From contig JAGTTD010000011.1 in the NCBI GenBank assembly GCA_018398585.1, positions 21,804,926-21,868,925 on the forward strand: a stretch of DNA of 64,000 bases. The letters run 5' to 3'. Shown piece after piece: positions 1 through 10,137 of this stretch (positions are counted from its first letter, which is position 1; every line of letters begins with the position of its first letter). The translations under genes and the position numbers were made by a program. The notes under the pieces are model-generated. The model was not told where the DNA came from and did no database searches. It was given only the letters and a program-made list of their open reading frames with translations. This DNA is from Simmondsia chinensis. Lineage: Eukaryota; Streptophyta; Magnoliopsida; Caryophyllales; Simmondsiaceae.

Positions 1-909
1 GTCTTAATTCCTTGGGATTAATTCGTGAAAGAATTTTGTGAACACTATAGTGGGGAATTCGAGCCCTTGGTTGAACAACGACTTGATTCTTGGATTGAGA
101 ATTGTGATAGGATTGGAAATGAAGATTCAATAAAAACAAATTCTCAACAAGGTGCATTCGTTCTTGAGGTTGGAATGAAGATTGCGGCTGCTGAACATGA
201 AGAGTCAACAATTAAGAGTATGAAAGAGTTAAGTGAAGAGACAAATACGGACACAAGGAAAATGATACAGATACTACAAAATATGAAGGACACCATACTA
301 TTGATGCAGCAAGAAAAGAAGCATGACATGAAGCAAGATACTGCAGCTGTTGAACATGAAGAATCATGAACACAAGTTGAGATTGATCTGTGGCAGCAAT
401 CGAAATCGAAATGGGATCACAACTCTGTTGTCAGTGATGGATTGATTTTTAATTCAAATACTGCACTTGACTTTCAGAAGATAAATTCCACTTTTGCTGC
501 AACATTACAGGATGAGGTTTTACCTTTTCAAGTTGAAGAATTTGAAGCAAAGCAAGAGTGTGCTGCAGAACACTCCTTTTCAGTTAAGATTGGGGCTGTC
601 TCAGCTATAATAGAAGTTGAAGAAACAATTGAGCTTTTAAAAAGGCAAGTTCAACAACACAAGGTGAAGAAAACAACTTCTACTCAAGCTTGTGTGACAC
701 CTTTACAAAATCAGCACGTTGAAGGGTTGCAGTAGGACATTTTTATATTACAACTGGATGTCTTGGAGGATTTTGAAGAACCTCAATTCAAGTATGAAAC
801 CTTTGGACTTCAAGTAAGCTGTAAGGGGAAGAATGGGGTGCAACATTGTGGCAATCCTCAAGATTTCAAGAGCTTACATGTTGGCATTAAGCAAGCTAAA
901 GATTCCTAG
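1..909 (+). pseudogene. Acidic, Q/E-rich reading frame of element A
   Basis: One frame can be followed for about 300 codons with only two internal stops (TGA at 367-369, TAG at 733-735) before it ends near 909. The predicted product is acidic, rich in Glu, Gln and Lys, with short recurring words such as AAAEHEES and AAVEHEES and a heptad-like central stretch that could form a coiled coil. It lies upstream of a 3' LTR with no polymerase between. I do not recognise the family. It could be a post-pol accessory frame of the retroelement or captured plant coding DNA. The TAG fits a former Trp codon changed by G-to-A decay. Confidence 0.4.
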
Positions 910-1611
910 TGAAACTATACAAATGGGAAGAGATATGTAAATTGTTTACCTTTGTTGTCGCAGGGAGCTTTTGGATTCAAAGCAAGTTAAGTTGGACTCA
1001 ATTTCAAAGGCTCATCGTTGCATTCTCAGCTCCTGCTCAGCATGAACACACTCACAGGCTTGTTATAGTTGATGTAAACCTTTTGCAGTTCAAAATCAAT
1101 GGTTGTTTCAAGAAGATTCTCAATTGGGAGGACATTTACAAGATTGATTAGATTTGGGGTGTGTTGAAGATCCAAATGGACAACATGATACCATTGGGAC
1201 ATGAGAAAGTTGAGTTGAAACAAAATCAACTCTCACCAAATGTCGAAGCAATGGGAACTGAGCTTGAATTGGGTAAAGGCAACTGATGAAGTTGATTTTA
1301 GCTCGAATATGGAAGTGACAATAGCGAATGAAAATGCAGAGACTGCAACAATAGGTTATGAAGAGCATAAAATGCAGCAAGAAAATGAGCTAAATGTTAC
1401 TGGTTGTGTTGGGATCATCATGAATATAGAGGATGCAGCAGCACATCATATGGATGAGGCAACATTGCATTCATTAGATCAAGAAATTGGTGACAAAATA
1501 GAGTATAGCATGCAGCAAGATGAGCTGAAGCAAGGTCACAACTCAGCTCTTTAGTGGGATGACACTCAGCATGTTAATATTCAGCAACACATTGTATTGG
1601 AAATGGAGAAA
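909..1611 (+). pseudogene. Second broken reading frame of element A
   Basis: Two overlapping frames make up this stretch. The first (909-1151) encodes the words KWEEICKLF and NWEDIYKID. A +1 frame (1240-1554) continues with an acidic product containing MQQENEL and MQQDELKQGHNSAL, the latter resembling WQQSKSKWDHNS of the preceding frame (about 390-435). This suggests that the region consists of diverged repeats of one coding module, now shifted against one another. The WED words faintly resemble the end of a gypsy chromodomain-like tail, but I do not claim this. Function is unknown. Confidence 0.35.
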
Positions 1612-1762
1612 ACTTGAGCTAACAGTGCTCGAATCTGTTGGGAGTTGGGAGTTATAGTTGAAGAACAAGAGATTGTAAGTGAGGAAATTCTCTTACTTCC
1701 CAGGCTCCATTCTGCAGTGTTCGCAAAGCAGGTTCAAGGGGTAGTATTGCACTAGGTGGTTC

Positions 1763-2257
1763 ATGAGGAATCTACCCTCCAGCACAACCGATATAAGCTC
1801 TGTGTTAATGAGTTGTAGGTTACAAATTAGGCCCAAAGGAGGCCTCATGATCCTGGAAAGGCGGGGATTTGGACTGAAGAAGGACTGTGGTTCAGCTTGT
1901 GAGCCTACTCAAAACTTCATGTGCAACCCGGTGTTGATCAAGCGCAATAGGGTCTTTTTCATGCAGTTATGCAAGTGGGAGGATATTTGCAAGTTGTTTG
2001 GTTCATTTATTTGCTGGAGTACCAGCCGGATAGCCTCATGGTTTTGCGAAGGAATGCTTAAGTCATTGGAATTTAGCCCAGCAATTGAGATTCTCGGGTT
2101 ACATTTACGGCACTATTGGCTCGTTAGTTTGGTCACTGGAGTTAGAATGTGGTTGATGAAGTATGACAGTGGGAGACCTCCTAAGGTATATTCTCGAGTT
2201 GCAACAGCAAGGGTCACCTGTTTCAACATGTCAGCAATAAAGGCTCTTCTCTCTTAG
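1763..2257 (+). pseudogene. Third reading frame of element A, just before its PPT
   Basis: A 164-codon open frame near the 3' end of A contains KWEDICKLFGSF, a third copy of the word seen at about 920 (KWEEICKLF) and 1120 (NWEDIYKID). After its stop, the frame reads LEDKDL-stop-RGEY into the purine tract, an arrangement also seen at the end of element B, where a chromodomain-like tail is followed by a short charged stretch and the PPT. It may therefore be the decayed C-terminus of the polyprotein or of a downstream accessory frame. No catalytic motif is visible. Confidence 0.35.
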
Positions 2258-2280
2258 ATTCTTGAGGATAAGGATCTTTA

Positions 2281-2293
2281 GAGGGGGGAGTAT
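2281..2293 (+). other. Polypurine tract of element A
   Basis: GAGGGGGGAGTAT immediately precedes the TG start of the LTR at 2294. This is the expected position of the plus-strand DNA primer of an LTR retrotransposon. The PPTs of B (4211-4225) and C (minus, 30201-30215) have the same form. Confidence 0.75.
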
Positions 2294-2760
2294 TGTTATG
2301 AACCAACTACAATTAATATAGAAGGTATTTAGTATTAGTAATTCGTTGATGTAATAAGTAGCATAAGCCATTAGTATAAGTCAATTTAGTATTCTTATTA
2401 CCATGTATTAGCTTGAATATGTCAAGTGTGTGGTCAAGATAGAAGTGAGTCAAGTGGTAGTTAGCAAAGGTCATACTTGGCGGTTGTGGTGAAGAATGTT
2501 GGTTGGCAAGGGTGTCTTGATGCAATGTCTTAAGCCTTAACTGCTATTAGCTTAGGACTAGTATAAGTACTTGAGTCTTACATTGTAATTCATAACTTTG
2601 AGGTATGAAATTGTTATTTCTCTCTCTCAACCCTAATTCTCTATATTCCTCATCTTAATTCTCTCTTCCTCGTCTCAATATAGCTAGTTCTCTCCTCATC
2701 TCAACTCTATTTCCTCAATATACTTAGGTTATGAATCAAGATTGGCCTTGATGTATAACA
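2294..2760 (+). repeat. 3' LTR of element A
   Basis: A 467-bp segment starting TGTTAT and ending ATAACA, a 6-bp inverted terminal match with TG...CA ends. The 3' third is pyrimidine-rich, with several repeats of a CTCTCAACCCTAATTC-like phrase shared with the LTR of B (4480-4550). A TATA-like TATAAGTA lies near 2559. Its partner LTR is outside the window. Confidence 0.75.
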
Positions 2761-4198
2761 CATTACTGATGGATGCAGGAGGTTCAGGATTCATATGTAG
2801 GGGCTGAATTTGCACAAGAATGTATCACAAATTTAAGTGTAAAACCTACTACAGAGGAGGACTCTGGTGTGGAGATTAGCAGTGGAACTATCAGAATCAA
2901 GTGCAAGGTGTATGTTAGGGTTGCTACTGATTTGAGGAAACATATTGTTCTAGCCTTTCACTCATCATCTTGGGGAACATTCTAGTATCGAAGGCACGCA
3001 TCAAGGTTGAAGACTTTCTTTCATTGGCATGGTATGAAAGGAGATGTGGTGAAATTGGTACAAGCTTATGAAGTATGTCAACAAACTAAGAGTGCTCATG
3101 CTCCTTATCAAGGACTTCTTCAACCTTTTCCTATTTCGGATAGGGAATGGCAGCACATTAGTATGGATTTTATAGAAGGATTACCCAAGTCTGAAGGGAA
3201 GGAGGTAATTTAGGTTGTGGTTGATTGTTTTACTAAGTTTGGGCATTTTATTAGGCTCAATCATCCTATCACAGCTGCAAGATTAGCTCGCTTGTTCCTA
3301 GATCATATATATAGGCTTCATGGGTTGCCTCAGTCTTTCACATCTGATCAGGATAGGTTGTTCACTAGCCATTTCTGGTAGGAATTATTCTTGTTGCTGG
3401 GTTCTACACTTGCTCTTAGCTCTTCTTATCATCCTCAAATGGATGGACCAACTGAAAGAGTTAACCAATGTGTAGAAAGATACTTGAGGGGCATGACTTT
3501 CTCCAATCCGAAGCATTGGCACCATTGGCTTTCCTTAGCAGAATTTTGGTATAATACACACACCCACTCTTCCTTGGGAACTACCCCTTTTAAGGCTTTT
3601 TATGGCTTTGATCCACCTTCTCCTGTAGGCCTTCAAGTAGCTGTGGCTGCAATGATTAAAGTTAGTGAATTTTTGGAGCAAAGAAGGCAGCTGATACATC
3701 AGCCTAAGGATAATTTGCAAGTGGCTCAATCACGGATGAAATTTTTTGTTAATAAGAAACGTTCTGATAAAACTTTTGATGTTGGTGCTTAGGTTTACTT
3801 AAAGCTACAGTCCTACAAGCAATCTTCAGTTACTGTGCGCAAGAATTTCAAGCTTGGTGCTTGTTATTTTGGCCCTTATGAGATCTTGGAGAAGATACGT
3901 TCGGTGGCTTATAGGCTGAACTTACCTGCAGACTCGTGCATCCACCCATTATTTCATGTTTCACTCCTGAAGAAGCATTTGGCTGAGGGAATTTCCTGTT
4001 CTGCTCAACCTTTAATATCTTCTTCCAATGGTATCTTAATGCAGGGTCCTTTGGAAATCTCAGAATCAAGAAGGTTATAGCACCAGTGCAAGGGAAAAGA
4101 GGAGGTGCTTGTTCAATGGACTAACTTGGACCCACAGCTGTGTTCGTGGGAAGATTTGCACTTTTTAAGGACACAATTTCCTTCCTTTCATTCTTAAG
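2761..4198 (+). pseudogene. Ty3/gypsy integrase with chromodomain-like tail (element B)
   Basis: Integrase would join element cDNA to host chromatin. In order: the end of the RNase H-integrase linker (2773-2985), a zinc-binding region with the CQQ word near 3075, the catalytic core (SMDF near 3160, SDQD near 3345, TERVNQ near 3450), GPYEIL and SVAYRL words near 3870-3910, and a chromodomain-like end (VQWTNL...WEDL, 4110-4160). The core Glu (TERVNQ) is present. The frame is broken by TAG at 3211-3213, 3379-3381 and 3790-3792, each where the relatives have Trp, so TGG changed to TAG. A later TAG lies at 4078-4080. These G-to-A changes fit decay of methylated cytosine on the other strand. Element A interrupts the frame on the left. 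Confidence 0.85.
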
Positions 4199-4225
4199 GC
4201 AAGAATGTTCTTGAGGGGAGGGTAT

Positions 4226-4596
4226 TGTCATGATCGGAAGCTGAATTTGGAGCTGTTTAAGTAGTTGTTCCCGTTAAAAGTCATGTAGGGGTTTGAAGGT
4301 TGTTTTTGGCTGGAAAGTCAGTTGGGAGTTGTTTTAGTTGTTTTGCATTTTGTTTTGTGGCGGCTGTGCTTTTATTGTTGCTGTCTAGATTCTTTATTTC
4401 TTAAGTGTTAGTTTTCTTCTATAAATAACTTGTAATCTCTTGTAATAAGATCATGTTAATGAATGAAATCAATTTCCCTTTTTCTCAACCCTAATTTTTC
4501 TCAATTCTCATCTCATCTCTTAATTCTCTCCTGATTCTCATCTTAATTCTTCTTCAAACTTAGGTTATGATTGAAGAATTACCTTGAATCATAACA
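4226..4596 (+). repeat. 3' LTR of element B
   Basis: The 371-bp segment starts TGTCATGATC and ends ATCATAACA, and follows a purine tract (GAGGGGAGGGTAT, 4213-4225). A TATA box TATAAATA at 4420-4427 marks the likely promoter. The pyrimidine-rich tail with CAACCCTAAT phrases matches the LTRs of A and C. The next bases, GTTTG, would be its target duplication, but the other copy is outside the window. Confidence 0.8.
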
Positions 4597-5502
4597 GTTT
4601 GATGGCGGCAGACAATTAGAGGAGTTTAGAATTGGCTAGCTTGGTTGATGAGGTGCTCGAGTTCAAGGAGGTTACTAAGCAAAAGTAGGCGCCATTGGTT
4701 GCCACTCGGTTGAGGGCTAGAGCCGCCACCTGGTGGGAGCAGCTGAAGCATACCTGGCTTAGGCAAGGTAAGTTGAAAATCGAGATATGAGAATAGATGA
4801 AGAAGCATAAGTTGAAAATCGAGATATTAGAATAGATGAAGAAGCATATGCATAATGTCTTCCTTCCCCACATTCATGCTAGGGTGATGTATCAACATCT
4901 ATAGAGGTTACGACAGGGTTCCCAGTCTGTGGAGGTGTACACGATGGAATTCTGTTCTTTAGTCAACAAGATTGACTTGGCGGAATTGGAGGAGCAATTG
5001 GCGAATAGGTACATTGGCAGGTTGAAGGAGTCGATGTAATAGGTGTTAAACATGTTTGACATCTTTTTGATATCGGAAGCCAACCAGAGAGCTTTAAAAG
5101 TCGAGAAGCAATAAAAGTGACAAGAAGCTAGCGGTACTTAGAACTCCCAAGGCAATGGGCGTGATCAGGTATGGATACCACCCAACTCAGGTGTTTAAAC
5201 TAAATCAGTTATGGCAAATCTTGGCAAACCAAGTAATCAGGACTTGGCGGGGTAGCTTAATGACACGTTGTTTTAGGTGTGGAGAGATGGTAAAGCATGC
5301 CACTGAGTGTCGAAAGGGTGGCAGACCTGGTAAGGGTTTGTACATCAAGGGTCTCCACTCTAAGGATGGCGTGGTAGTTGAAGAAGAGGTTCAGGATGAG
5401 TTGGAGCTGGTTGACAAAGATGTTGTTGCGTGTCACGAAGGCCACCTACTACTTGCTGGGCTAGTTTGCTTCGCAACAAGGAGACGGATGGCTAAGGAAT
5501 AA
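4597..5502 (+). pseudogene. Gag with zinc knuckle (element E)
   Basis: Gag would coat element RNA in cytoplasmic particles. The capsid-type region reads LVDEVLEFKEV and ATWWEQLKHTW (4630-4760), continues with SVEVYTMEFCSLVNKIDLAELEEQL in pieces (4930-5000), and ends with a CCHC zinc knuckle, CFRCGEMVKHATEC, at about 5272-5313. Spacing is C-x2-C-x4-H-x4-C with all four ligands intact. Several stops interrupt the earlier part (TAG and TGA codons at about 4617, 4686, 4786, 4903 and 5037). A 39-bp duplication sits in the middle (4770-4847). The N-terminus is missing, cut by element B. Confidence 0.8.
4770..4847 (+). repeat. 39-bp in-frame tandem duplication in E gag
   Basis: Units 4770-4808 and 4809-4847 are identical except for one base (ATG against ATT). 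The unit is 13 codons, so the duplication keeps the frame and repeats the KLKIEI...MKKH segment of gag. Confidence 0.9.
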
Positions 5503-5549
5503 TATCTTCCAGATGACCTAAACTAATAACATCTTCGCAACAAGAATTA

Positions 5550-6877
5550 GCATTGGTTCAGTCCTAATTTTTATCGCTTTAGCTCTTTTTCGCTCCTATT
5601 GTTATTTCCTTGCCAAAACACTCATTTAATGCTAATTCTTGCCAGGTTTTATCATCAACATCAACCAATTGAAGCTAGATACATAAAACAAAAGAAAAAA
5701 TGGGCAAAAACGCACCAAATCCAATTGCTAAAGCGAGAGGAAGGATGAACCAATGCAACTTACATCAATTTGCAAACTTTGGTGGAAAAATCAACAAATC
5801 ACAAGCAAGGATTAAACACTTAAATTTTCATACAACTTGCAATGAGGACTGATTTTTGGCGTCAAGATGAAGAAAAAAGCATGTAGAAAGCAAGTTGCAA
5901 GGTGGGCAGCAAAAGCATCAAATAAGGATGAAGTTTGTATAATTTTGTATTCCATGAATTTACATCCTCATGTGCTATAAATAGGGATGTGTTTTGTATC
6001 TTTCAATCATTCAAACAAGATACAGAAAAAAAAAAAGAGAAAGAAAATTTGGGTAGAAGAGGAAGGAGAGAAAATAAAGAGTTTGGTTTATAATTTTTCA
6101 ATTTCAAGTTATTTTCTATCATTTTCTTCTTTAAGTTCAGGGATTTTATCTTAGTTTTGCTTTATGTAATGTCTATCATGGACTGATTTTGTCTTTCCAA
6201 GGCTATGATGTAGCCTAAGTTGTAATGCTACGCTCTTTTCTATTTCAACGTATTCAAAGTTTGTTTATTGCATCGTTTGAGTGTTTATCATTGTTTTTCA
6301 TGAGTTTTGAATGCTTGATCACCATTCAAAGCCTGTAATGATTCATAATGAGTTGGACAGGAGATTTATGATGATTGTTAAAGTGATAAACACCATAAAT
6401 TAAGCGAATACTGGAGATAGATTAATGCGATTTTACTGATCTTAAGTGAAAACCATAAATTTTCAAAACTCTTTTCTTATTTAAATTTATGCAAGAGATT
6501 GATGAGTTAATATGTAAAAGGGTATGCTAAATGTTGCTCGAGAGAGAATATTTAGTAAATTAGGGTTTTAGACCAGCAACATATAACAACAACTTGAATA
6601 TCGAGAATAGAAAGGCATATTAATAAAACTAGATGAAATTGGATGCCTTGGATCTTATAAAATCAGAAAACTTTTTTAAAAAAAATCATTAACCATATTT
6701 AGTTCTTTTCATTTTGTTTGTTACATATCAAAAACTATAAATTATAGTTTTTCATATAGTGTGGAAACTACTAATTTCATTAGTCACTCAATAATCAATC
6801 TTCGTGGGAATGATACTGTACTCACTCCGTGTTAATTGATACGACTGCACTTGCTAATAAAAACACAACACGCATCA
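5550..6877 (+). repeat. 5' LTR of element D
   Basis: It matches 10138-11439 by eye over most of its length, for example around 5700-6060 against 10270-10680 and 6560-6877 against 11130-11439. The end CGCATCA matches CACATCA of the right copy. Its central part (6135-6542) appears in the right LTR in the opposite orientation. The left edge is approximate. Confidence 0.75.
5976..5983 (+). promoter_or_regulatory. TATA box in D 5' LTR
   Basis: TATAAATA followed by GGG, conserved in the right LTR at 10583-10590. This is the probable core promoter of element D, with transcription towards the PBS. Confidence 0.6.
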
Positions 6878-6882
6878 TGTTT

Positions 6883-6901
6883 TTGGTGTTGTTGCTGGGG
6901 A
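6883..6901 (+). other. Primer binding site of D (tRNA-Asp type, decayed)
   Basis: TTGGTGTTGTTGCTGGGGA starts 5 bases after the LTR end. It matches the known tRNA-Asp primer site of Athila/Tat elements if four C-to-T changes are allowed. All differences are C-to-T, as expected for deaminated methylcytosine. Confidence 0.65.
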
Positions 6902-7820
6902 TTGTTTTTATTGGAGTGATACTGATACCATCTAATTTTGGTGCTAATTTGAAGTTGTTTTGTAAAAACTTTTAAATTTTGTTTAAATTTGAAGAAGAAT
7001 ATTTTATTTCATTCATTTTATTTACTTTGTTTAATTTGTGAAGTTCCTTTTTTTTTTTTTTAATTCGTATACAACATCCTCACCAAAAAATTGGTTTTTC
7101 TTAACTTTTGTATTAGATTGTTATAGTTTTGAGTTTTCTGATTAGTTTTAACTTTTATTTTTAATCTTTTAAACTCACCTAGAAAAGTTTTTAAAAGTTA
7201 TAATTGTTATTTTTAAGTTTTTCAAAATATTAGTATTATTACTCCCCTTCCCCCTTAAAATTTGGTTTTTCTTAACTTTTATATTAGATTGTTGTAGTTT
7301 TAAGTTTTCTGATTAATTTTATCTTTCTTTTAACTTTACAATTCATCTAGATAAGTTTTTGAATGTAAAAATTGTTATTTTAAAAGTATTTCAAAAAATT
7401 GTTTTTATTACCCCCAACCTTCTTTTAACTTCATTTGTATTAAAATTCGTGTAGCCCGCCCCCCCCCCCCCCCCCCAACAAAAAAAAAATTGCTTTTTGT
7501 TAAATTTTGTGTTATTTTATTTTTGTGCTTTCTCATTATTTTTATATTGCTTTTAAATTTTAACTTTATTTTTCTTATTTTGTATTGTAAGATTGCTGCG
7601 AGAAGAAATTACTCATGGAGATTCTAAGATTTAATACATAATGTCCCTAGAGGTGATGGCTGGCAACTATATGAGACCTCAGTGCCATACTGTACTAATA
7701 AGACCAGTTGGAGTTCATTCATGAACATAATGCATTCGTGGTGTTATCTATTAAATCTCACTATTTCTAAAGCAATTGGATAACATAAGTGTCAGAGTTG
7801 CTCATACTCCTATAGTTAGA
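6902..7820 (+). other. AT-rich leader of element D, no gene
   Basis: T-rich DNA between PBS and gag remnant. It contains two diverged copies of a phrase (CCAAAAAATTGGTTTTTCTTAACTTTTG-like, at about 7083 and 7255, the second starting from a C-rich run), a third partial copy near 7480, and an 18-base C run at 7459-7476. The copies suggest an old tandem duplication of roughly 180-220 bp. I see no coding frame. Confidence 0.5.
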
Positions 7821-8163
7821 TGTGAATTTTTTGCGGGTAACCATGTCAGTTCCAAGTGCCAATTGGGAAACACTTTCAATTCATTTGGTTGTAAACAGTA
7901 TAACTACATGTCAAATCATCAAGAAGCCTAACTCAACCATCACTCTAACACCCACAATCAAGGATGGATGAACCGTCCTAGCTTTTCTTGGAACACTCAT
8001 GAAGCACCTTGGTCACCCATTCATCCACCTCAAGAAAAGAAATATGACTTAGAAGAGATGTTTAGGGAATTCATGCATAAAAAGACACTTTTCATTGAAA
8101 AGAAACTTGGGCTAACTTTAGAAACCAAGAAGCCTCCATCCAAAATTTTGAAACTCAAGTAGG
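7821..8163 (+). pseudogene. Athila-like gag C-terminus (element D)
   Basis: Reading from TGT near 7821, a frame of about 113 codons has one stop (TAA near 7929). It begins with a zinc-knuckle-like segment CEFFAGNHVSSKC, in which the second Cys is Phe, followed by the words YNYMSNHQ and NTHNQGWMNRPSFSWN. Such Asn/Trp-rich stretches after a degenerate knuckle are typical of gag in the Athila branch. The end is charged (KKYDLEEMFREFMHKK) and then runs out. No protease follows. The product would have packaged RNA, but the damaged knuckle and stop make it inactive. Confidence 0.6.
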
Positions 8164-9440
8164 GATTACGTTAGAATAACTTTCTAAGAGATCCAAAGAT
8201 TCCCTACCTTGCAATACCGTCACCAACCCAGGGGAACGAACTAATGCCATAAAATTGAGGGATGAGAACACATTAGAAGAACCACCTCAATGAGACATAA
8301 CCCCCTTGGTTGACTCATGACCACCAATGACCAAACCTATCTTGACCAACCCACCACCACCAGTGATTGAAAAAGAGTGTCAAGCTTGTCTAACGAAGTT
8401 AGAGGCTTTCGGAGCCAATGATGACTTAGTGAAAAAAATCCAAAAATGAACGGAAAGGAAAATTCAAGTTGTGGAACATTGAGCTTAAGGATCCCATGAT
8501 TAAAGAAGGTGGAGGTGATCGTATAAAGAAGGGTACAAAGAAGATCAACAGAAGAAAATGGTCATTGATGGTGGATGGAGGAAACTCAATTCTCTTTTAG
8601 GATACATGATAGAACATCTGCAAGAAGTCAAGCTAACAATTATACTTAAGTGCTTCTTGGGAGGCAACCTAAGTTTTCATTTCCCTATTTCTTTTTTTTT
8701 TAATTACCTTTTATTTTATCATTGTCTTATGTTTTCGTGCATTTTGTTCAAACAAGTTTTCTTTGAGACAAGTTTGGGCGAAACATGATGTCAACCCTGA
8801 CCATCAAAAAAGCAATCCTCAAACCTAGGAAGTATCTCTCACCTACTGCTTCGTTCTTTATATTTCTTTTAACATTAAGGATAATGTTAACTTTAAGTTT
8901 AGGGGTGGGAGATGAATTTTTTTCACTTTTTTTTTAAAAATTTTGTACAAAAGTTTTCAAAAAATTTCCTTGTTTGGTCCTATTTTATCGTTTAGAGTAG
9001 CCTTTAGTGCCTCACAGAGTTCGGAGCCTTTGTATGGGGATGTAGATAGTGTTGGCCAACAAAATATTGTCTATAGTTTAGATCATTAATCTTTATGAAG
9101 TTTATTGCATATTTTGAACCACATTAAAAATCATAAAATAATTTTGAATCTTGTCATCATGCTTTTTATGCAAATTTACTATCTTTCTTAGCTCGTTTAC
9201 TTTGATTAGACTTGAATAACTCGAGAATCAATTGTCTTTGTGTTCTAATTGCTATACATGATCTATTTTAAGGTACTATCTTGATAATACCATAGTGTTT
9301 GAGTTCACTAGTTAGCATGACTATTTTACCTTTCTTTTTGATTAAAAGATGCTCAAATTTGAATAGATTGGATTAAGATTATCATTTGCATAATAGATTT
9401 TGAAGAGTTATGCCTAAGCCCAAGTAAAAGCAAAATATAA
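8164..9440 (+). other. Non-coding 3' half of D internal region
   Basis: No gene recognised. A T-rich stretch lies at 8690-8760, and a purine/T phrase (TTTAAGTTTAGGGGTGGGAG, 8893-8912) resembles the PPT neighbourhood of Athila-type elements. A second such phrase lies at 10099-10140 beside the actual 3' LTR. Two PPT-like sites may mean that D carries a second element's 3' end, or a duplicated one. Confidence 0.4.
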
Positions 9441-9740
9441 GGGCATTTCAGTGGTGGCGTCTCCTACCCATGCGGTCATCGCCCAGGGGTCAGGAGTTCG
9501 ACTCTCGCTGAAGATATACTCATTATGAATCACTATAAATCTTGAGCTCAAAGGCCATCATGAGGGCATCTCAGCTGGTGGCATCTCCTACCCATGCGGT
9601 CATCGCCCAATGATCAGGAGTTCTATTCGCGCTAAGGATATACTTATGCAGTCATCATAGGGCGTCTCAGTTGGTGGCATCTCCTACCCATGCAGTCATC
9701 TTCCAGGAGTCAGGAGTTCAATTCTCACTGATGATATATT
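9441..9740 (+). repeat. Three tandem tRNA-like (SINE-head-like) units
   Basis: Units start at 9441, 9564 and 9660 and are about 80 bp each. All share GGGC(A/G)TCTCAG, then TGGCATCTCCTACCCATGC and a T-loop-like GGAGTTCGACTCTC (second and third copies slightly changed). These resemble the A and B boxes of RNA polymerase III promoters at tRNA-like spacing. The 5' and 3' ends do not pair as an acceptor stem, so these are not functional tRNA genes. Likely a tRNA-derived SINE head, duplicated in place. Confidence 0.55.
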
Positions 9741-10137
9741 TATTACTTACTTGCTCACGGGGATTGTGAAAAAATGGAAAGAAAAAGAAAAGAAGAGAAA
9801 ATGTTGTGAATAAGTTTTAGTCTTAGGCATACCTGAGAGGTCTTGTTATAAGTGGCATGAATTTTGTCATCTATTGGATTTGAATATCTTGAGATTAGAA
9901 AGAACAGATAAAATTAATTGGCTTAGCCAACTTTTAAATCCGGTTACCTAGGTGATTGATGGGTTTTCCTTTAGAAAGAATGTTTTCCCATTAGAGCCTT
10001 AAGCATTGAAACTTGGTCATTCTTTTCTAATAGAAGTGTACTTGCTTTGAATTGAACTAAAATTCTTAAAAAGCATGAGATCTTGCAATTTCATGTTTAG
10101 CATTGCTTGAGGACAAGCAAGATTTATGTTTGGGTTT

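Larger units (their letters stand above)
1..2760 (+). mobile_element. Element A: 3' end of a Ty3/gypsy-like LTR retrotransposon
   Basis: The window opens inside this element. About 2.3 kb of internal DNA with broken reading frames ends at a purine tract (2281-2293), directly followed by a 467-bp LTR (2294-2760). The gag-pol part and 5' LTR must lie left of the window. On the right, the sequence at 2761 continues gypsy integrase of element B, so A appears inserted into B. The 5 bases after the LTR are CATTA, which should also flank A's missing 5' LTR. Lineage is not decided because no polymerase is visible. Confidence 0.7.
2761..4596 (+). mobile_element. Element B: integrase to 3' LTR of a Ty3/gypsy element
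   Basis: Integrase, chromodomain-like tail, PPT (4211-4225) and 3' LTR (4226-4596) in order on the plus strand. The protein aligns well by eye with element C on the minus strand (31400-30257), so B and C are one family. The 5' part of B should lie left of A, outside the window. After the LTR, gag of element E starts at once, so B looks inserted into E. Confidence 0.8.

Noticed and set aside
2294..2760. 5' LTR of element B
   Set aside because: No primer site follows it, and a purine tract precedes it, so it is a 3' LTR of another element (A).
9441..9740. Possible functional tRNA genes
   Set aside because: B-box-like words are present, but the 5' and 3' ends cannot form an acceptor stem and no anticodon arm is convincing.
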